Assembly (NCBI RefSeq): GCF_031143425.1 | Contig: NC_090438.1 | Span: 777,367,138 to 777,431,137, forward strand | Direction: 5' to 3' | DNA from: Pleurodeles waltl | Lineage: Eukaryota > Chordata > Amphibia > Caudata > Salamandridae | DNA: 64,000 bases | Part shown: positions 55,308 through 64,000 of the stretch, one piece after another | Layout of the letters: each line of letters starts with the position of its first letter | Position numbering within the stretch: position 1 is the stretch's first letter | Translations under genes and position numbers: made by a program | The notes under the pieces: generated by a model | Told to the model about the DNA's origin: nothing | Database searches by the model: none | Seen by the model: the letters and a program-made list of their open reading frames with translations, nothing else

Positions 55308-57629
55308 AATATGTCACATTGATAATACTCGGTAGGCACCTTATACGGCAAGTGTAGTTATATCTTTTAAAGGGTCAGATTTAGAGAAGGTTGTTATGTA
55401 CTGAAACACCAAAAAAGTGTTCTCTGACTAATAGTCTCACAATCATAGGAACATTCCCTTAACCTCTGCAACCCACCAACACACACACCTTATCACCTAT
55501 ATTTTTCACCAGGAACTCTACAATCATACTCCACATGGCATCTGTCCTGTGGCTCACGTGTCAGAACGTGACCCATTTGCTCTACGCTGTTCCTCCTATT
55601 GTTAGCTGAAACTTCTTTTATGCTTCTAGTTTCTTAACCCTGCTTCAGTTATCCTCTGTAACTTTGTGTCACACCTCAACATAACTTACTAGACTGCCAT
55701 GTCCCAACTTTTCAGCATCACTAACTCCACAAAGATGCTGCAGTACATTTGTTCTTACTCCAGCTATACCCTCCACAACTGGGTACTTTCTATTTTGTTG
55801 TACAATACTCCTGACAAGATGGGCCCTACTCCTAAGCCTGCTCATGACTCTGTTTGTCATCATCTTCTCACACTGTTTCCATTATACTTTTTTTAACAAT
55901 ATCAGCCAGGGTGATACAGTGAGAGCCCACTTGGTTTATTCTAGGTGTGTGTTTCATATAGTGTCACTACTCATTAACCAAGAACTACTTAAAGCATGTT
56001 TTACACATGCAATTTTAAGTTGTTTCATTCATCTTTTAGTACGACCGGTCTAATTCAGATATTGTTTCATTTTTGTCAGTTTTCTAAGTCTTCTTTCTCC
56101 TGAATGATATGCTGGTCAGGCGTTGTTGCTCTAGCCTATAGCTCTTATCAATTTTTCTGTTTGCTAATATGTCTTCCAGAACCCCGCCGCCCCACCCAAG
56201 TTATTTAATTCTCTGAAAATCTCCTGCAGACCTCCTTTAATATCACATTTTTTAATTCAATATCTCCTTTAGTACCCTTGATAAAGAGTTGAGCCTCTTT
56301 CAGCATATTGTTCGGGCTGCAAGATGACATAGGTATAGATTTGTGTTTGGAGTTTGAAATGATAGCATATATTTAACAGAGTTATTTCCTCCGTCATCCA
56401 CCTGCCTTACTATAAGCAAGTTTGGGGCTAATCCCTCCTGGCTATATGGCGGTCCATTTTATCCTCAACCCTTTTCTGCAGTTTTGGTCAACCTCTCATT
56501 TGATCTGAATGAGCTGCAGTCCACTTCCTCATGCTGGTATATCCTTTCCAGATTCTCTCTTGTCCTCCTCTCACCCGCGGTCACTTACGTGAAGTTCAGT
56601 TATTGTGACCTTTATGTTCCAAGCTGAATGTGACTGTTCTCAAGTCTTATCACCCCCATCTTTCAGTATTTCATTAAGGTCTCTGTCTCAGTGGTTGTTT
56701 TACTTTCAAGGAACATAAAGTGAGAGAAAGGTAATTATTACTAACACTCTAGGCAATTTATCAGTTTTGTTACCAGGAGTTGAATGTGTCCAGCTTCTTC
56801 ATGGATCACAGGCTGTCAGAACCCCTTTCAGAGGGCCATGGGGAAAGGAGAGGTTCCTGGGCCCAACTGTGGAGATTGTGGCCTTTTATACCTGCAGTTT
56901 CAGGGCCCAGCCTACTATAGGCCTTGAGCAACTGGCCTAAGTACTACCCCTTCAGCACTTGTCTCTCAGTGATAGAACGGATAGAGCAGTCCAATGCTTT
57001 TTTGGGCAGGGTAAGTGCAAGGAATACACATGAGCAAGACTCAAAATACAAATGGTAACTGCATACTTGCTTTTGTGATAAAAAAGTTGTATTTAAGTAC
57101 ACAAAGTAACTGCACAATAAATAATGACCACAGTGTTAAGAGGTGTGCGCTAGTTTCGTCCCAAGCAGTGGCCCAAAGTCACCCTGTATCTTCTAATGTG
57201 GCTAGTTGTTCCCCACTCATTAAGGGAGGAGACTTTCAAATGTGGCCCACCGTAATCACCCTGCAACAAAATCCTGTTCTGGCCTTAAGAGTCAACTTCA
57301 GTAGAGCTACTTGCTAAGTTTGTGCAAGTCCCAAGAAGACCTTACTAGTTCAGTGTTACTGGAACAAAAGGCAGCTGGTGAGCGCAAGAGGGCCAGAGCG
57401 CTTTTCATGCTGGAGGACCATAACTTCTTGCGGTCTTTTCCTGTTAATGTATTGGGGCTGCCACAGTCTATAGACAGCCCATGTTGCTGTCAGATGCCTT
57501 CTCCCTAGCTTTTTCAGCTGCCAAGTGTTACCACAGGCAGTGGTCTCTAAGGCAGATCCCTCGTTGTTGATCCTCCGGCGAGGATCCTCCTGGCAAAATG
57601 TTCCATAGAGACAGCTCTATACTTGAAGA
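55308..57629. other. Unrecognised DNA
   Basis: About 2.3 kb with only short open frames and no domain, repeat or RNA gene that I recognise. Confidence 0.5.
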
Positions 57630-57636
57630 TGGCCCC

Positions 57637-57885
57637 CACCTGGCATATGGGGACCCCATACTTCACATAGCAAAAGTGCCATCCCTAACTTCACAGTGGC
57701 CCTCACCTGTCATACATGGGTCGCAAAATTCACACAGCAAGGGCATCGGCGCTAACTTCACATTGGTTTACATCTGGCATGTGGGAGTAACTGACTTCAC
57801 ACAACAAGGACGAATGCCCTAAATTCATGGTGGCCCCTACCTGACAACAGGGGTCACTGATTTCCACAAGAAAGGGGCAGTTGGC
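57637..57885. repeat. Diverged ~67-bp tandem repeat, four copies
   Basis: Units start near 57637, 57705, 57771 and 57839 (ACCTGGCAT...GG, then ACTTCACA(C/T)A(G/A)CAA, then CCCTAACTTCA) with about 70-75% agreement by eye. Confidence 0.65.
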
Positions 57886-60253
57886 CCGCGCTTTTGCAGC
57901 AATCCTGACCGGGCATCTCAAACTTTGCTCACCAAGATCCACTCAACAGGGTCTCCACTGGGCCTTGCTCCATCTAGACGCGCTACTGCTCGTCACAGGG
58001 TCTGCTAGTTTTGGCAGGCAGGCAGATAGCTAATGCTCACAGGCCTAGGGGCTTTTTAGTTAAGTGGTCTTGACTTCCTGGGTGATGGCCCCTTGCCCAG
58101 AAGGGAGACTAGCAGATTTTGGTACCCAGACCTGGTTGCAGCAGCTAGAAGTCTTGGTGATCTTTTTTTCCACAATGATGAACAGTGATGTTGAACTACT
58201 TGTGTCTGCTCATTGAAATTCTTGCTGTGGGTGTCAATGTCTTTGAAGTGCCCCCCTCTATCCTGTAGTTTGTTAAAGGGGCAGTCTTACATACCAAGAG
58301 CGACTGCAGTTCTGATTGACCTGCAATATAGGTCAAGGAAGTAAGAAGGCATGACACTGAGCTCTCAGCCCCACTGAAATATGCCTCCTAAATGTTCAAA
58401 GACCTAATCCCTCCTCCCTATTATTATTCTCTGATCGTACAGTGCCTACCTTATTAGACCGGCGATCTCACCTGAGAATGAGCCCAAACCTCACTTACCA
58501 GGAACTCCTCCTTGACTCAGAGACCATTGATGTGCCCAGATGATACTCTGCTCCCCTTTTGTCAAGTGTGTGTATTCCGACTGCTGTCCTCAAGTATGTT
58601 AGCAATCCATATGGGTCTTGGGGTTGCAATCCTCACCCCCAACTAGCCTTTCTAGGTCTTGGGCTTCCATAATAGAACTCACCGGTCCCCGTGTAATGCA
58701 TGATGCACAAAAACACACATACCAGCATTCCCATGCAGGAATCACACGTTACACAGCCCTACACAAAGTCATCATGTAGGCTAATGGTGAGTTAAAAACA
58801 CAGCTGTGATCTGCGCACACACAGGAGATTTTGGGGTACCAAACTCTACTCTGCTGAAACACTTTATAAAAAGTAGGAAAACAGAGGCAGGCAAGCAGTG
58901 CTGTTAAATAGATCACTTGAAAGATACAGTTCCCACATGGCAAATACCATGGTTTCACTGCAAAAACAGACTCTGAGACCTGCATTCCTCCCTGATGACA
59001 ATGGCTACATTAGAGACTTGGGATAGGGTGACAAGGAAAAAGAACTGTGAGTGCATAAATTATGTACCAATATTTTCCTCATACTTAATCATGCTTATAT
59101 TCCATTCCAACATATAATTCATTATATGTTAAATTTTATGTATCGCACAAAATGTGCTTGTTAAATTGGCCACCATTGAACGTGAGGCCTACACGAAAAC
59201 TAACTGTGAAAATTTAGCGTAATATTAGGAGTTAAATTGTCTTCTGTAGAATTAATTTTCTGAAATAATATGAGTATTTCTTGCTCTCTTCTGGGTCTGA
59301 AGCTGAGCAAGGCCACTGTGCAATCTTATCGGAATTAAATGTTTCTAGTGTACTCTGTTCTTATGACTTCATGTCCGCTTTAGACTAGCTCTATTCATTT
59401 ATGTAAAATCATGTTTCTAACTCTTGTTTTCTTTCGAGTATTCACAACATTACATCCTGTTCCTACTTTTATTAAATGTTTGTAACATAACCGGCAATGT
59501 CGAACCAAAGGAACCATGGAAACCAGATGGAAGAAACCTACTAGAATACTTTTATATAAATTTGAGAATATGCAAATGGAGGCACAACCAACCAGCATCC
59601 TGTGAACGTCTAAAAGAGAAACTTAGAATGTAATGTTGATATCTAATGTCTTTGTAATTGGTTCTTCTTTCTTTGCCTGATTGATTGTCCAATAGGAAGT
59701 TTATTGTCTTTTAATATAACAAGACTACACTTAGATTCAGGGGGATTCTTCTGTGCTTTTGAGCCATACTTTGAGTTATTCTTTAGCTATATAGTCTACT
59801 GAATTTTTGGTATTTTATTATTTTCTGAGTTTAACTTTGCTGTTATATGATGAACTAATAGTCTGATGGTTTAGGTACATTATTGTCCAAACTAATAAAT
59901 CATATTCCCCTTTCCTTGTTCCTGTTCTGTTCCTGATGTTGCTGCCCCCTTGATGAAGCAGGGCTGTTTGCAGTTCTGTTAGGATAGGTAATTATGTAAT
60001 TATGTAATACAACGTCTTGTTTTTTTGGTCTTTTGTTCTACAGGCACCAATCTGCTGCTTATTTTTATAGTGCCATAGTTAAATGTTTTCCAAATTTGTG
60101 TTATATAAAACCTTTTCATGAAGCACAACATGCTAATGCTAATCAGTGGTTAGTGAGGTATTACTCTTATACTTATGAATGGTCATTGACATATCTTTGT
60201 TGATTCAGTGTATTCAATTTCTCTTGCTCAAATACTATTGCTAATAACTAGTG
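57886..60253. other. Unrecognised DNA
   Basis: No supported gene or element. Open frames are all below 80 codons. Confidence 0.5.
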
Positions 60254-60467
60254 TACCATCTGTTTTACAAACTGCTTACTTTCTTTCTTGAAAATCAATT
60301 AATATGATGGGTCCTGTTTTCACTCACTCTGCTCCGTTTTTGTAAAGAGGTTTGTAAATCTTGTTCTTATCTTGTCACATTTGCTTAGCATTCAAAGACA
60401 GAGATCAAATGTCAGACGAAATGTGAAAGCGACAGTAGGACTTCAGTTTCCTATTCCACACCAACCA
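60254..60467 (+). repeat. 214-bp inverted repeat, left arm
   Basis: Inverted copy of 62834-63047, with three mismatches in 214 positions by eye and no gaps. The arms have no open frame and no recognised element identity. Confidence 0.93.
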
Positions 60468-60474
60468 TTTGGAG

Positions 60475-60644
60475 CCGGCTCCTGTGTTGTGGGCAAGATC
60501 CCCGCTGGACCGGCGGGCGGAAACCAGGTTTCCACCCGCCGGCCCAATGGTGATCTCACAATGGCCGCGGCGGAAGTGTGGCCACATTGGCGGCCGCGCA
60601 GCGGTCCAACCTTGAAGCCGCCCGCCAAGGTTGTAATGAGGGCC
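60475..60644. mobile_element. Palindromic MITE remnant
   Basis: The hairpin CCGGCGGGCGGAAACC/GGTTTCCACCCGCCGG (about 60509-60544) and the right end GGTTGTAATGAGGGCC resemble the Harbinger-type MITEs. No left terminus of this type is seen before the inverted-repeat arm. Confidence 0.6.
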
Positions 60645-62833
60645 AAAGTCTTCTTTTGCATTGATCCTGACAACCGACTACACATTTCTGTCAGTAGCCT
60701 GTCGTTTTCACTCCTCTGTGCTTTAATTCAATTCTTACTTTGAGGTTCGGATCTTCACCTGCTTTTATGACCTGATTTCCCTGAGACATAGTTTTGCAGT
60801 TTGGCAAAAGTCCTCCTGCTGATTTCTCCTTTCCCTTACCTCCTTCCATGCTTAGCGCTGTATAGATGTACAATTAACTTATAGGGAGCAACTGCTTAGT
60901 TTCAATGTGTTCTTAGCCCTCTCAGCTTCTCCATCAGGAACCATAGGTTTGTGCTCTTTTCTACCCTTTATACCTTGGTTGCTAGGGTGACACACTACCT
61001 CCAGCCACCGAGGAGTCACTTTTTATTTGCCACTGTAACAGTTTACAGGTTGGTTATTAGACAAGTTTCAGCCACGTGGTTTGAAGGCCTGCTCTCACCA
61101 TCATCTCCATTAGAAGTTGTGCAGATCCTCTACTGCTTCACCTTTGCCATCTTCAGTCCTCACCTTCTAAGACAGAGCCCACGAGCAAAAACAAAAGGAA
61201 GCATGAGTCCTACGTGAGAAATGAAGACTTGGCAAAATAAAAGAAAGTTAACCATAGAAAGTATATTTTTGCAGTTTTGTTTGTCCTGCTGGACACATTT
61301 TTGCCAGTCACGCCTTCTGTATGCATGCCACTAAAAGGTAAAAAGAACAAAATAGTACCTCAATCAAATAGGGAGCAGTGGGCGAACATTGATTAAGTTG
61401 AATCAATCAGTGCCTGGTCCCTACTTTTACAGAGGAATGCATTCTTGTAAGCAGCAACAAAAATATTTTAGTATTTATGCATTATTCTTTCAAATATTTA
61501 CAAAAGTAATGAACACAGTAGTACAAAGGAGTGTGTACATCAAAGAGATGTCAGGTATGAATGTGAAAGGTAAAGCATGTGTATACAAAGGGTAGCACTA
61601 CTATACTTAGTATTTGAAGTGGGTAGGATTTAAGTGGATTCAAAATGATACGAGATGAAATGCTAGTGCTAAGAAGGAGGTTGCACTCTTACTCCGTCTC
61701 TCATGCCAGGCCTTGAGGCATTACAAGGATAAAGTACACCTTTACAGACCCCCAGTGAGACCCTGGTGTGTTTCTGTACATGTCTGAACGTGCACATCCC
61801 AAACCTTGGAGCTTCAGCTGCTGGGATCAAGCCTTTCAGTGGCCATTAACATGACAATGCCAGTTGTTAGGTGACAGCAGGTGGAAAGCCTAGGTGCGAC
61901 TAAGACGATCAATACAAGGAATACAGGTGGCTGAGTGACGTTTGGTGTTGCTTTTGATATGCACACAGCCCCCACCGAAAACTAACAGGACAGTGGACCT
62001 ATGTACATGCTGCAGTGACTGCCATATGAACAGTACTTTGGTGCGTGCAATGTGTCCTTGGTGGCGTCTGCACGTAGGGACACACATGCAACATACTATA
62101 CCACTTTTAGGCCTTTTGGGTATTGGTTCCAAGCCCTAAAGTCTGTAGATATCCTTGCACATATTTCAGTGTCCCTAACGGGGCGTCAGACTCCAGTCGA
62201 CTGTCCCAAAACTCACACAGCCTCTATCTGCAGAAAGGAAGCATTGTTTCACTGTTCACCTGCTTCAAGTCATTCTCGGGTCACTGGAAGTACACAGGCA
62301 TAGTGACGGCAGCTACGGAAGACTCCCCTATTCGGGTGGAAAATAAGAGGGCGCAAGGGGGCCACAGCAGTATGTCCCAGCCTGAGGAGAAAGAGAGAGG
62401 GCGGACGTGAGGTGCTGACGCATCTACTGAGCCAACGCACAGATGCATTACAAGTAGGCAACTGAAGACTCCATGAAATGGGTTATGAACACCAATAACG
62501 GCCCTAAAATAAACACAATGGTCGTTTCAACAGTGCACATTTCAATGCAGCCCAGCAGATACTAAGTACGTGATTACAAAAAAGTGTACAGTATGTAAAA
62601 AAAGATTGATGATCTATACAATGCGAATCATATCAAATGTAATTCATGTTATTCAATCTTAAAGACGTTGTATACATTTTATTTTCATCTCCCGTCCTTT
62701 TTTATTTGCGCTCTTTTTGAAGCATAAAAATGATGTTGGCATACTTTGAGGGTTAATCAATTCCAATATTATCTACCTTGTTCTGGGGTGACAGTTTAGG
62801 ACTCTATAAATATTCAAGCGTGTCCGTTACATC
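60645..62833. other. Unrecognised DNA between the inverted-repeat arms
   Basis: No domain, LTR pair or RNA gene recognised. Longest open frames are below 100 codons. Confidence 0.5.
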
Positions 62834-63047
62834 TGGTTGGTGTGGAATAGGAAACTGAAGTCCTACTGTTGCTTTCACATTTCGCCTGACATTTGATCTC
62901 TGTCTTTGAATGCTGAGCAAATGTGACAAGATAAGAACAAGATTTACAAACCTCTTTACAAAAACGGAGCAGAGTGAGTGAAAACAGGACCCATCATATT
63001 AATTGATTTTCAAGAAAGAAAGTAAGCAGTTTGTAAAACAGATGGTA
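62834..63047 (-). repeat. 214-bp inverted repeat, right arm
   Basis: Partner of 60254-60467; the spacer is 2366 bases. Confidence 0.93.
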
Positions 63048-63269
63048 AACTGGTGACCAGTGGATGGATATAGTACTTGATCCCTTCTCTTGGGAAGGGC
63101 TAAACAGAACAAGAGGCATGACAAATGCATGCCATGGACAAATGGAGGGAAAGAATAGGAAAGTGACAATGGAGCCAGCTAAAGGGAAGCCTATGGGCAC
63201 GCTGAAGACAAGAATTTATATACACCAGGTCCTAAAGAGACAGTGCACGCACTATCTAGCCAAGGCCTA

Positions 63270-63915
63270 AAAAAGATGGAGGGATGAGTGAGTGAAAGGA
63301 TGGATGGATACGTGAAAGGGTGAATGGATAGATTAATGAATAGATAGAAAAGCTGAAGGATGGAAAGGCTAGATGGATGGATAGAGTGAAAGGTTGGATA
63401 GAAGGGTGACTGGATGTATGGATGTGAGGATGGATGAGTGAAAGAGAGGATAGATTGGTGGATGGAAGGGTGGATGGATGAGTGAGTGAAAGGGCGAATG
63501 GATGGATGGATGAGGGAAAGGGTAAATAGATGGATGAGGGGATGAATGGATAGTCGAAGGGTGGTTGGATGAGTGAAAGGGTGGATGGGTGGATAAGGGA
63601 AAGGGAGGATGGATGGATGGAGAGAGAGAAAAAGTGATGGTTGGAGTAAAATGCTGAATGGTTGAGTGAAAGGATAGATGGATTGAGTATTAAAAGGGTG
63701 GAAGCATGGATGAATAAGAAAATGAAAGGGGGATGGATAAATGAAAGGATAGATGACAGTGAAAGGATGGATAGGTTTGATGGATAGGTTTGAAGATGGA
63801 TAGGCGTGTGGAAAGATGGCCGGACAGACAAAATTGTGACGGACTGAGTGATGGATAAAAGTTTGAATGGATGACAGAGTATAAAGGTGAAACTGTGAAT
63901 ATCAATTGGTGAATG
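63270..63915. repeat. ATGG/GATG-rich degenerate satellite
   Basis: About 640 bases of variants of GGATGGATGGATGAGTGAAAGG. It accounts for the 225-codon minus-strand frame (Ser/Pro/His/Ile-rich), which is not a gene. Confidence 0.9.
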
Positions 63916-64000
63916 AAATGATGAATGGATCAATGCTTATATGGAAGTGATAAGCAAGCTCTTCTGGGGAGAGTTACATGACTTACTTTGCTTGCTTGGT

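Noticed and set aside
63256..63933. 225-codon minus-strand frame
   Set aside because: The low-complexity ATGG satellite explains it entirely.
1..64000. Host exons, tRNA, rRNA or snRNA genes
   Set aside because: None recognised on either strand.

Overview
The window looks like intergenic DNA from a very large, transposon-filled vertebrate genome, most likely a salamander and plausibly a newt such as Pleurodeles. The clues are GC-rich palindromic Harbinger-type elements with TCATTCCGAC-like ends, a Harbinger element with an intron-containing HARBI-type transposase and SANT/Myb-like genes, an ERV-L-like provirus, foamy-like proviruses, Ty3/gypsy, Penelope-like and APE-type LINE elements. I recognise no host gene, tRNA or rRNA. 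The species is inference.

Layout. 1-829: decayed coding-like DNA. 830-12235: a Ty3/gypsy fragment on the minus strand, split by a complete ERV-L-like provirus (1092-11072, minus strand, both LTRs, PBS, polypurine tract, gag, pro, pol with dUTPase after integrase, and an env). That provirus carries a Harbinger-type element (2188-3104) near the 3' end of env. 12236-23765: a foamy-like provirus on the plus strand (5' LTR, Lys-type PBS, gag, protease, RT, RNase H, start of integrase). Its gag is split by a palindrome-rich MITE (14169-20412), which is itself split by a near-intact LINE (14562-20122) flanked by an identical 102-bp target duplication. 23786-24680: a loose piece of a Harbinger element. 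24687-35616: a second foamy-like provirus, on the minus strand, with RT split by an 8.4-kb Harbinger element (25078-33517, TTT target duplication). That element holds a transposase and two separate SANT/Myb-like genes.

36513-47061: a 10.5-kb hAT-like element (8-bp target duplication) that contains a Penelope-like element (37294-42242), diverged AT-rich tandem repeats, and an older LINE copy of the same type as the 14.5-20 kb one. 47070-54000: AT microsatellites, an L2-type LINE 3' end, a MITE, a possible L1/Tx1-like tail and a minus-strand L2/CR1-type LINE. 54000-64000: mostly unrecognised DNA with one MITE, one MITE remnant, a tandem repeat, a 214-bp inverted repeat with 2.37 kb between the arms, and an ATGG-rich satellite at the end.

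Nothing here works together as a host pathway. The genes serve the mobile elements that carry them, and the order of nesting gives relative ages: gypsy, then the ERV-L-like and foamy-like proviruses, then Harbinger/MITE insertions, then the LINE. Nearly all coding regions are broken by stops or frameshifts. The main exception is the LINE at 14562-20122, whose long ORF2 is open throughout.
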